From Candidatus Gastranaerophilales bacterium (lineage in GTDB: Bacteria; Cyanobacteriota; Vampirovibrionia; Gastranaerophilales; CAJFVJ01), in assembly GCA_944323485.1 (NCBI GenBank), contig CALUSR010000004.1:62001-126000 (forward strand): 64,000 nt of DNA, in the 5' to 3' direction. Positions within the stretch are counted from its first letter, which is position 1. Each line of letters opens with the position of its first letter. Positions 35,405 through 43,463 of the stretch are shown here, piece after piece. A model generated the notes under the pieces. The model ran no database searches, was not told the origin of the DNA, and worked only from the letters and a program-made list of their open reading frames with translations. The position numbers and the translations under genes are program-made.

Positions 35405-36640
35405 ATGAATATAAACAATGAACTGAGAAGTTTGGTTATTTATCGTAATTTGCTTGATGATGAGTTAATTCAAAATTTGATTGATATTTTTGATATATTG
35501 AATGATCCTGAGAATTCTTTTTTTGAAGAGTGCGTTTCTTTGTACTCGAACTTATGTTCAAAGCTGTATTCAAAAGATATCTCTTTTTCAGATTATATTC
35601 TTGATTTGATTTTGTATGATGAAAATATTTTTTCGATGAGTTGCTCAAAAGAAGGCTTTTCTAATTTGAATGAAAATTTGAAAAATGCCGCATTTCATGA
35701 TCTGGATATATTATTATCTGTTTGTTCTTTGAGCTCTAGAGTTTTGAAAGAAGAGATTGAAAAATCTTTTGATAAAGAAAAATCTTTCATCTCTACTTTT
35801 TGTGAATATAAAATATCTGATATCTGCTATGATAAAAACTCTATAGCCGAGTTTTATGAAAAAAATTCATTCGGGGTATTTGCAAAATACAAAGCCTTTT
35901 TATTTACCGTGGATAAATCATTAAAACCTGTTTCAAACCTTGATGATATCAGTTTATCAGATTTAAAGCTGTATGAATCTCAGAGAGAAAAAGTTGTTCA
36001 TAACACTCTTTGTCTTCTAGAAGATGCACCATATAGCAATGTATTATTATATGGAGATAGGGGAACAGGCAAATCTTCGACTGTTAAGGCTGTATTAAAC
36101 GAGTATTCTTCAAAAGGCTTGAGAATGGTTCAGCTTGTGAAAGATAACATAATGCTTTTGCCTGATTTGATGGAAAGACTCGGGAAAATTCCTCTTAAAT
36201 TTATTATTTTTATTGATGATTTAACTTTTAATGAAAATGATTACAACTTCGGGGCGATGAAGACAGTTTTAGAGGGGTCTTTGAACAAACAACCGTCGAA
36301 TATTGCAATATATGTTACGACAAACAGAAGACATTTGATAAAAGAAACCTTCTCTTCACGTGAAGGAGATGAGATACATCGTGCTGATACGATTGATGAT
36401 ACGATATCGTTATCAGAAAGATTCGGTTTGACTATAACTTTTTCTATCCCGAATAAAGACAATTATTTGGAAATAGTCAGACAGATAGCTGAAGATAGAA
36501 ATCTTCCCGTTGAAAGAGAAGAACTCTTCAAAGGTGCAGAACGTTTTGCTTTATTGAAAAACGGCAGAACGCCAAGAGTTGCAAAACAGTACGTGGACAG
36601 TGTGGAGTCAAATTTGAAGCTGTCTGCAGGAGTAAAATAA
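35405..36640 (+). CDS. DUF815-family AAA-type ATPase
   Basis: A 411-residue ATPase. The N-terminal 200 residues are helical without recognised motifs; the C-terminal half matches DUF815: Walker A G-D-R-G-T-G-K-S (about residues 218-225), Walker B F-I-I-F-I-D-D-L (about 267-274), then T-T-N-R-R-H-L (sensor 1 region) and the downstream S-E-R-F-G-L block. AGAGG ribosome site before ATG 35405. It converges with the RelA/SpoT-domain gene with a 2-base gap. DUF815 ATPases are widespread but their cellular role is not established; no substrate can be inferred. Confidence 0.85.
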   Translation: MNINNELRSLVIYRNLLDDELIQNLIDIFDILNDPENSFFEECVSLYSNLCSKLYSKDISFSDYILDLILYDENIFSMSCSKEGFSNLNENLKNAAFHDLDILLSVCSLSSRVLKEEIEKSFDKEKSFISTFCEYKISDICYDKNSIAEFYEKNSFGVFAKYKAFLFTVDKSLKPVSNLDDISLSDLKLYESQREKVVHNTLCLLEDAPYSNVLLYGDRGTGKSSTVKAVLNEYSSKGLRMVQLVKDNIMLLPDLMERLGKIPLKFIIFIDDLTFNENDYNFGAMKTVLEGSLNKQPSNIAIYVTTNRRHLIKETFSSREGDEIHRADTIDDTISLSERFGLTITFSIPNKDNYLEIVRQIAEDRNLPVEREELFKGAERFALLKNGRTPRVAKQYVDSVESNLKLSAGVK

Positions 36641-36642
36641 TT

Positions 36643-37731
36643 TTAATGTTTTTTGTGTTCTCTGTCTGCTTTGGCTTTCATCATAGCCAGCTCATTGAAA
36701 TCCAGTTCTTTCGGAATAATTGAATCTGCCGGAATATATAGAAACTCAGAGTTTTCATTGTTTGATGGCTCTTTTTCACGTTCATGAATATAGGCTGCTT
36801 TTGTATAATCCATAAACGCCTGTTTTAATTCGATATTTTCATTATCCCCGCTCGAGCGTAAACCTGTTTGTTTAAAAACTTTATCTATATCAGCATATTT
36901 TGGAGGAATGTTTTTGTTGTCCATTGCTTTATAGCACAAATCTTCTATGTCTTTGAGTCGTGCAACATCTCTTCCGAGAATTTGGAGTTCTCCGACAAAA
37001 CCGTCTTTTAATTCAATAAGCATATGAATAGCCATGTATCCTGAGGCTGTTTCTTGCATGGTATTTTTGAAATTCCATACTCCTTTTTCTTTCGACACCT
37101 TTGCAAGAGTGTTCAGCTTTGACTGGCTTGCGTATTGATATTTTGTGTTTGGTCTGTAGTGTTCAATTTCAATAATTTTAATTTTATTTTCTTTAACTCC
37201 TTTAATGAGTCTGTCGACAACCTGATTGCCGCCGCCTTCAGAAGCATCTCCCAATATGACACGAGCTCCGATTATGTCTGTTAAGCCTTCTTTTATACTC
37301 TTTTTTGTTCTCATATTTTTCTGGCAGGCTTTTTCCATAATGGATCGTTCGCTTTTTATTCTGTATTCAATTTTGTCTATAGGATGATTTTTGCGGTCAT
37401 GAGTTACCACAAGAGGAGTCAGGAGAGAATCGATGTTATATTTGAATAAGCCAAAAGAATATTTTGCTTCTTTTCTTATATCTGCTGCTACGTTCCTGCT
37501 TCCCATATTTGACTTATCTACGAGTTTTTTAGCATCTCTTGATTTTGTTTTTTTTGTTTCAGCCTTTCCTGCAGGAACAATAGGCTTTGAAGATGTTCTT
37601 GCAGAAAAAGAAATCGTATCTGCAGAGAGCGGTTTCAGATTCGGGTATTGATTTTTGTTTGCTTGCTGTGATTGACTTTTGTTTAATATTTGAGTTTTTG
37701 CAATTGGGTTGAAGTTTAAGAGGTTTATCAT
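36643..37731 (-). CDS. RelA/SpoT nucleotidyltransferase-domain protein with N-terminal 'SFSA' motif
   Basis: Single synthetase-type RelA/SpoT domain with no HD hydrolase, TGS or ACT domain. Recognised by R-I-K-S-x2-S (about residues 121-127), the D-I-I-G-A-R-V-I-L strand (about 153-161) with the catalytic aspartate, G-Y-M-A-I-H-M (about 240-246) in place of G-Y-x-S-x-H, and G-E-L-Q-I-L-G-R-D (about 256-264). Core residues are kept, so (p)ppGpp-like synthesis or another pyrophosphate transfer is plausible. Residues 1-80 are polar, Ser/Lys-rich, with S-A-D-T-I-S-F-S-A near 36-44. I use ATG 37731; the frame extends to a GTG at 37752. Possibly co-transcribed with tyrS-ilvB-ilvN. Confidence 0.75.
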   Translation of the reverse strand: MINLLNFNPIAKTQILNKSQSQQANKNQYPNLKPLSADTISFSARTSSKPIVPAGKAETKKTKSRDAKKLVDKSNMGSRNVAADIRKEAKYSFGLFKYNIDSLLTPLVVTHDRKNHPIDKIEYRIKSERSIMEKACQKNMRTKKSIKEGLTDIIGARVILGDASEGGGNQVVDRLIKGVKENKIKIIEIEHYRPNTKYQYASQSKLNTLAKVSKEKGVWNFKNTMQETASGYMAIHMLIELKDGFVGELQILGRDVARLKDIEDLCYKAMDNKNIPPKYADIDKVFKQTGLRSSGDNENIELKQAFMDYTKAAYIHEREKEPSNNENSEFLYIPADSIIPKELDFNELAMMKAKADREHKKH

Positions 37732-37828
37732 AATATTCTTTATAACTCGCACATTAAAGTAAACTGTTTATACAAAACAGATGAAACAAAATTTTTGTTA
37801 TGATATTAATAAAAATTAATGAATAATA

Positions 37829-38353
37829 TTATTTATCTGCCGCCTCTATACCTAGTTTCTGGTTAAGGCTGATAAACTGGTTTTCTCTTGATATAGCTAC
37901 TTTTCCTGAACGAACTATTTCTTTGATGCCAATAGGGCGGAGAAGTTCTATCAAAGAGGTTATTTGTCTGTTATCACCTATTGCCTCTATTGTATAAGTT
38001 TTGGGAGAAACGTCTATTATCTGTGCATGGAAAATTTCTGCAATACGCAGAATTTCTGAACGGTCTTCATCTTTAGCCGTAACTTTACACAAGATTAGTT
38101 CTCTATCGATACAGTCATCGCCTGAAAGCTCGACCACTTTGATTGTATTAATCAATCTGTTAAGCTGCTTGCTAATTTGTTCTATTACTGCATTATCTCC
38201 TGTTGTGACGATGGTTATTCTTGAAAAAGCGTTGTCTATTGTAGGAGCAACTGTAAGACTTTCTATGTTGTATCCTCTTCCCGAGAAAAGTCCGGATATG
38301 CTCGATAAGACCCCGGCTTCATTTTTTACTAATATAGATAAAGTATGACGCAT
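37829..38353 (-). CDS. ilvN: Acetolactate synthase small (regulatory) subunit
   Basis: Regulatory subunit of acetohydroxyacid synthase; binds branched-chain amino acids for feedback inhibition. N-terminal ACT domain begins L-S-I-L-V-K-N-E-A-G-V-L-S (about residues 4-16) with G-L-F-S-G-R-G-Y-N-I-E-S-L (about 22-34), followed by the second conserved domain. 174 residues, normal. Starts 15 bases after ilvB. Confidence 0.95.
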   Translation of the reverse strand: MRHTLSILVKNEAGVLSSISGLFSGRGYNIESLTVAPTIDNAFSRITIVTTGDNAVIEQISKQLNRLINTIKVVELSGDDCIDRELILCKVTAKDEDRSEILRIAEIFHAQIIDVSPKTYTIEAIGDNRQITSLIELLRPIGIKEIVRSGKVAISRENQFISLNQKLGIEAADK

Positions 38354-38368
38354 TTTGTTTACTCCTAA

Positions 38369-40111
38369 CTAAGCAATCGGACTATCATTCGAAAGAAGAA
38401 CTTTATTGAGCGGGCTTCCTGCGAGAACCCAAGGATAAACCATCTCAAAAGGCTCTACGACAAAATCCATCAGGACTGGTCCGTTGTAGGCAATAGCTTT
38501 ATCTAGAGCTTCGTCAATTTCTTCTTCTTTTGTTATTCTCAAACCAAGTGCACCGTAAGCTTCTGCAAGTTTTACAAAATCAGGGCTTGTGATGTGTGTT
38601 TGAGAATAGTGTTTGTTATAGAGTTTTTCCTGCCATTGTCTGACCATACCGAGATATCCGTTGTTAATAATGGCTACTTTAACAGGTATGTTATAGTCAA
38701 TACAGGTCATAAGTTCTTGTATATTCATCTGTATGCTGCCATCGCCGGCTATGTTGAAGACGAGTTTATCTTTTTTCCCTATTTGTGCTCCCATTGCAGC
38801 AGGAAAACCAAATCCCATTGTACCGAGACCTCCTGATGTAATCAGCTGGCGCGGTTTATTGAATTTATACAGCTGTGCCGTCCACATTTGATGCTGACCA
38901 ACTTCTGTTGCGATGATTGCATCTTTGTCTTTTGTTTTTTCATAAATTTTTTGTATAACTGTCTGAGGATTAATCTTATCCGAGTGAATAACCGGCATTG
39001 CACGTTTTTCTTTCCACGCATTTATCTGAGAAAGCCATACTTCTTTTAATTCTTTTTGAGGGTTATATTTGCCTGATTCAAACTCTTTGAGCATGATTTT
39101 AAGAACATTCTTTGCATCACCTACGATAGGTATATCTACAGGAACATTCTTACTGATTGAGCAAGGGTCTATATCAACATGGATAATCTGAGCATCTTTG
39201 CAAAATCTTTTCAGACATCCTGTGATTCGGTCATTAAATCTAGTTCCCACAGCAAACAGAACATCACAGCTGCTTACTGCATGATTTGCCCAGTAATTGC
39301 CGTGCATTCCAAGCATTCCTAAAGATAACTCATCATCCTGAGGGAATGTACCTATTCCCATGAGAGTTGTAGCTGTCGGAATACCGAGTTTTTGTGATAA
39401 TTCGGTTATTTCAGCAGCTGCATCAGAGTGAATGATACCTCCTCCTGCAATTATTACAGGTCTTTCAGCTTCACATAGCAGCTTAAGTGCTTTTTTGCAT
39501 TGTATAGGGTGACCGTCATATTTTGGATTATACCCCGGTAAGTCTATCTTATCAGGATAGTGAAATTCCATCTTTGCCGTCAAAATATCTTTTGGCAGAT
39601 CTACGACAACAGGACCGGGTTTCCCTGTTGTTGCAATATGGAAAGCTTCTTTGATAACACGTGGTAAGTCTTTGACATTTTTGACCAGATAGTTATGTTT
39701 GCAGCAAGAACGAGTAATCCCGACAATATCGGCTTCCTGAAAAGCATCGTTTCCTATCTGGCTTGATGCGACCTGTCCTGTGAATACAACAAGCGGATAG
39801 CTGTCATAATAAGCATTTGCAATACCAGTTATAGTATTGCAGGCACCCGGACCTGATGTTACCAGAGCAACTCCGGGGCGTCCCGTGACTCTTGCATAGC
39901 CTTCCGCAGCATGCACGGCTGCTTGTTCATGTCTTACGAGATAATGTTTTATAAAATCACAGTTGTACAATTCATCATAGATATTGAGGATGACACCGCC
40001 TGGGTATCCGAATATTTCATCTACTCCTTCTTCTCTAAGACATTCTAAGAATATTTTTGCTCCCGTGAGCTTTTCAGTTTTTGTTTCCTGTATTATTTCC
40101 GTGCTCATCAT
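38369..40111 (-). CDS. ilvB: Acetolactate synthase large (catalytic) subunit
   Basis: Thiamine-diphosphate enzyme forming acetolactate and acetohydroxybutyrate. Contains F-G-Y-P-G-G (about residues 38-43), the R-H-E-Q-A-A-x-H-A-A-E-G-Y-A-R block with the catalytic glutamate (about 61-75), and the ThDP motif G-D-G-S-I-Q-M-N (about 458-465) ending at N-N-G-Y-L-G. 580 residues, typical. CTGGAG ribosome site; tandem ATG start. Lies between tyrS (17 bases) and ilvN (15 bases). Confidence 0.96.
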   Translation of the reverse strand: MMSTEIIQETKTEKLTGAKIFLECLREEGVDEIFGYPGGVILNIYDELYNCDFIKHYLVRHEQAAVHAAEGYARVTGRPGVALVTSGPGACNTITGIANAYYDSYPLVVFTGQVASSQIGNDAFQEADIVGITRSCCKHNYLVKNVKDLPRVIKEAFHIATTGKPGPVVVDLPKDILTAKMEFHYPDKIDLPGYNPKYDGHPIQCKKALKLLCEAERPVIIAGGGIIHSDAAAEITELSQKLGIPTATTLMGIGTFPQDDELSLGMLGMHGNYWANHAVSSCDVLFAVGTRFNDRITGCLKRFCKDAQIIHVDIDPCSISKNVPVDIPIVGDAKNVLKIMLKEFESGKYNPQKELKEVWLSQINAWKEKRAMPVIHSDKINPQTVIQKIYEKTKDKDAIIATEVGQHQMWTAQLYKFNKPRQLITSGGLGTMGFGFPAAMGAQIGKKDKLVFNIAGDGSIQMNIQELMTCIDYNIPVKVAIINNGYLGMVRQWQEKLYNKHYSQTHITSPDFVKLAEAYGALGLRITKEEEIDEALDKAIAYNGPVLMDFVVEPFEMVYPWVLAGSPLNKVLLSNDSPIA

Positions 40112-40128
40112 TATCTCCAGTATTAATT

Positions 40129-41370
40129 TTATTTTTTCAGCAGTTTTGCAAAATTTCTTTTCCCTGCTTGTAATATTACCTCATTTTTTGTTGAAAACAT
40201 AATTTTTTGCATAATATCACTAACTTTTGTTTCGTCTAATTTAACACCGCCTCCTTGTATGAGCCTTTTGGCTTCGCCTTTGCTTTTTACAAAGCCGCAG
40301 TCTAAAATTACATCAACAAGCATTTTTCCATCTTCTGTTTCTACTGATTGGATATCATCAGGAATTCCTTTGTTTTGAACAACATTAACAAAGTTATCCT
40401 GAGCTTTTTTTGCTGCATCTGCTCCGTTATATAACTCGGTGATTGTATACGCAAGCTGCATTTTTATATCTCTAGGATTTGTCGATGTTTTTTCGAGCAA
40501 TGATTTTATTTCATTGAGTTTTTCTGTCGGAATATCTGTAAGAAGTTCATAATATTTTAGAATTAAACTATCAGGGATAGACATGAGTTTGCCATACATA
40601 TTATTCGGATCTTCTGTCAGGCTTATACAGTGCTCTGGATAAGTTTTTGACATCTTGACCAATCCGTCTGTTCCCTCAATCAGAGGAAGCAGCATAACCA
40701 GCTGAGGGTCTTCTTTTCCATAAGCAAGCTGTATTTCTCTTCCCATTAAGACATTAAATCTCTGATCCGTTCCTCCGAGTTCTATATCGGCGTCTATTTC
40801 AACAGAGTCATATGCCTGCAGAAGCGGATAGAAAAATTCATGTACGCTGATTGGTTTTCCTTCGGCATAGCGCTTTGCAAAATCATCACGAGCCATCATT
40901 TGAGCAACAGTAACATTTGAAGCTAATTTCAAAAGTTCGGCAAGTTTCATCGGATGGAGCCAGTCTGCATTGTTATGGACTTCTGCTTTATCGATATCAA
41001 CAATTTTGCTCATCTGCTCAAAATAGGTTTTTGCATTTGTTTCAACCTGTTCTTTTGAAAGACTCGGTCTTGTTTCTGATTTTCCTGATGGGTCACCTAT
41101 CATTGCAGTTGCACCGCCAACAATCAGAACAACCTTGTGCCCTGCATCCTGAAATTGTTTGAGCTTTCTCATTACAACGCTGTGGCCGAGGTGCAAATCA
41201 GGACGAGTCGGGTCAAGTCCGAGTTTTACACGGAGAGGTTTATTATTTTTTTCAGCTTTTTCCAATTTCTTTGCAAGTTCAAGAACACCTCCGGGGAGAA
41301 TTTCTGTTCCTCTTGCAATAAATTTTGCCTGTTCTATGAACTTTTGATTGATTTTGTTTGCAACTTCCAT
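40129..41370 (-). CDS. tyrS: Tyrosyl-tRNA synthetase
   Basis: Charges tRNA-Tyr. Class I signatures: H-L-G-H (about residues 60-63) following L-D-P-T-R-P-D-L, G-D-P-S-G-K (about 92-97), and K-M-S-K-T (about 240). A C-terminal S4-like RNA-binding domain (about 345-413) with G-G-G-V-K-L-D-E-T-K-V. 413 residues; the HLGH/KMSKT form is the TyrZ-like bacterial type. No T-box seen upstream. It appears to head the run tyrS-ilvB-ilvN, an uncommon pairing. Confidence 0.96.
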   Translation of the reverse strand: MEVANKINQKFIEQAKFIARGTEILPGGVLELAKKLEKAEKNNKPLRVKLGLDPTRPDLHLGHSVVMRKLKQFQDAGHKVVLIVGGATAMIGDPSGKSETRPSLSKEQVETNAKTYFEQMSKIVDIDKAEVHNNADWLHPMKLAELLKLASNVTVAQMMARDDFAKRYAEGKPISVHEFFYPLLQAYDSVEIDADIELGGTDQRFNVLMGREIQLAYGKEDPQLVMLLPLIEGTDGLVKMSKTYPEHCISLTEDPNNMYGKLMSIPDSLILKYYELLTDIPTEKLNEIKSLLEKTSTNPRDIKMQLAYTITELYNGADAAKKAQDNFVNVVQNKGIPDDIQSVETEDGKMLVDVILDCGFVKSKGEAKRLIQGGGVKLDETKVSDIMQKIMFSTKNEVILQAGKRNFAKLLKK

Positions 41371-41546
41371 CTGTTTTACCCTAAAAATACTAATAGTTGA
41401 TTATTTATTTTAGCGCTTAAATATTTTAGTGCAAATAAAATTACGAAATTTTTACTCTTAATTTTTAATTTTGCCATTATTTTTTGTCGGTGATAAAATT
41501 TTTTTATCGGATATATAGTTAATTTTATGAAAAAGAGGAGCAGAAG

Positions 41547-43460
41547 ATGCAGGTTATTTTACCGGATGATAGTATCCTAGAATTTGAGAAAAATCCATCG
41601 GCCTATGAAGTGGCTCAAAAAATCAGTCAAGGTTTAGCAAAAAATGCAGTTGCAGCTAAGGTAAACGGTGAGATAACAGGTTTAACCGCTACTCTTCAGG
41701 ATAAAGATAAGCTTGAAATTTTGACATCTTCAAATACTGAGGCATTGAGCGTTTTGAGACACTCAACAGCTCATATTATGGCGCAGGCTGTACAGAATCT
41801 TTTTCCTAATGCAAAATTGGCAATCGGACCGAGTATAGAGAATGGTTTTTATTATGACTTTGATATAGACGGTCATACTCTGAATGCTGAGGATCTTGAT
41901 GCTATCGAAAAAGAAATGCATGAAATTTTGAAAAACGAACTCTTCTTTGAACAGCACAAGATAGAAGATGTTGATGCGGAAATCAAAAAATTCAGAGAAC
42001 AGGGGGAAATTTATAAAGCAGAGTTGATAGAGGAACATAAGAGCGAATCACCTACTCTGTACTATACAAAAGATAAAGATGGAAATATTTTGTGGAATGA
42101 TTTCTGCAGAGGACCTCATTTGATGAGCACAAAGCCGATTAAGGCGTTCAAGCTGTTGAATGTGGCAGGGGCATACTGGAGAGGAGATGAGCATAATAAA
42201 ATGCTCCAAAGAATTTATGCAACTGCATTTTTCTCTCAGAAAGAGCTTGATGAGTATCTTACCCAGCTTGAGGAAGCCCAGAAAAGGGATCATAGAAAAC
42301 TCGGTACACAGCTTGATTTGTTCAGCGTAAGAGAAGAAGTCGGAGCCGGTCTGGTTCTCTGGCATCCGAATCTCGGTATAGTTCGAGAACAACTTGAAAA
42401 TTACTGGCGTTCCGAACACAGAAAAAGAGGCTATGATATTGTTTATACTCCTCATATAGCCAAATCAAAACTGTGGGAAATATCAGGTCATATGGCTCAC
42501 TACAAGGACAATATGTTCTTTATTACATCTGAAGAGGAAGAGTTTGTCTTGAAGCCGATGAACTGTCCTTTTCATATATTGATTTATCAGGCAAACAGAC
42601 ACAGCTATCGAGATTTACCTTTGAGATTGGCTGAGTTGGGTACTGTGTACAGAAAAGAACGTTCAGGAGCTCTTCAGGGGCTTACACGTGTTCAGGGATT
42701 TACTCAGGATGATTCTCATATTTTCCTGACTCCAGAGCAGCTAGTTGATGAGATAAATGATATTATTGATTTTGTTGATGATATTCTAAAAAAATTCGGT
42801 ATGACGTATGAAGTCGAACTCTCTACAAGGCCTGATGACTTTACAGGAACAATCGAAAACTGGGAAAGAGCAGAAGCAGGATTGAAAGAAGCACTTGATA
42901 AAAGAGGTCTGAAATATGATATCAACGAAGGTGACGGTGCATTTTACGGACCGAAGATTGATTTTAAACTGAAAGATGCAATCGGGCGTATTTGGCAGTG
43001 TGCAACAATTCAGCTTGATTTCAATCTGCCTGAGCGTTTTGATATTAAATATCAGGATAAAGACGGTCAGTTAAAGACTCCTGTAATGATTCACAGAGTT
43101 GTCCTCGGATCTATTGAAAGATTTGTAGGTATTTTGATAGAACATTATGCCGGTGCGTTCCCTCTCTGGTTAGCTCCCGAGCAGGTAACAATTATTCCGA
43201 TAGCTGACAGACATGCTGATTATGCTTATGAAGTATTGAAAAAACTGAAAGCTCAGAACATCAGGGCGAAAGTTGATGACCGCAGTGAGAGTATGAACTA
43301 CAAAATCAGAGAAGCCCAGAATAAGAAAGTTCCTTATATGCTTGTTATGGGTGATAAAGAAATTGCAGATTCAAAAGTTGCCGTAAGAAAACGCGGAGAA
43401 GGTCAAATCGGTGTATTTGGAGTTGATGAATTCATAGAAAAGATTAACTCAGAGATTTAG
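41547..43460 (+). CDS. thrS: Threonyl-tRNA synthetase
   Basis: Class II synthetase for threonine. Domains in order: TGS (residues 1-61), editing domain with H-S-T-A-H-I-M-A-Q-A (about 72-81) and the C-R-G-P-H zinc/editing motif (about 183-187), catalytic core with the zinc ligands in M-N-C-P-F-H (about 331) and R-x-E-R-S-G-A-L-Q-G-L (about 370), and the anticodon-binding C-terminus. 637 residues, normal. GAGGAG site before ATG 41547. The lytic transglycosylase gene follows after 3 bases. Confidence 0.98.
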   Translation: MQVILPDDSILEFEKNPSAYEVAQKISQGLAKNAVAAKVNGEITGLTATLQDKDKLEILTSSNTEALSVLRHSTAHIMAQAVQNLFPNAKLAIGPSIENGFYYDFDIDGHTLNAEDLDAIEKEMHEILKNELFFEQHKIEDVDAEIKKFREQGEIYKAELIEEHKSESPTLYYTKDKDGNILWNDFCRGPHLMSTKPIKAFKLLNVAGAYWRGDEHNKMLQRIYATAFFSQKELDEYLTQLEEAQKRDHRKLGTQLDLFSVREEVGAGLVLWHPNLGIVREQLENYWRSEHRKRGYDIVYTPHIAKSKLWEISGHMAHYKDNMFFITSEEEEFVLKPMNCPFHILIYQANRHSYRDLPLRLAELGTVYRKERSGALQGLTRVQGFTQDDSHIFLTPEQLVDEINDIIDFVDDILKKFGMTYEVELSTRPDDFTGTIENWERAEAGLKEALDKRGLKYDINEGDGAFYGPKIDFKLKDAIGRIWQCATIQLDFNLPERFDIKYQDKDGQLKTPVMIHRVVLGSIERFVGILIEHYAGAFPLWLAPEQVTIIPIADRHADYAYEVLKKLKAQNIRAKVDDRSESMNYKIREAQNKKVPYMLVMGDKEIADSKVAVRKRGEGQIGVFGVDEFIEKINSEI

Positions 43461-43463
43461 TTT

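Noticed and set aside
41371-41546. T-box leader between tyrS and thrS
   Set aside because: No TGGNACCGCG-like T-box sequence on either strand and the gap is too short for two such leaders.
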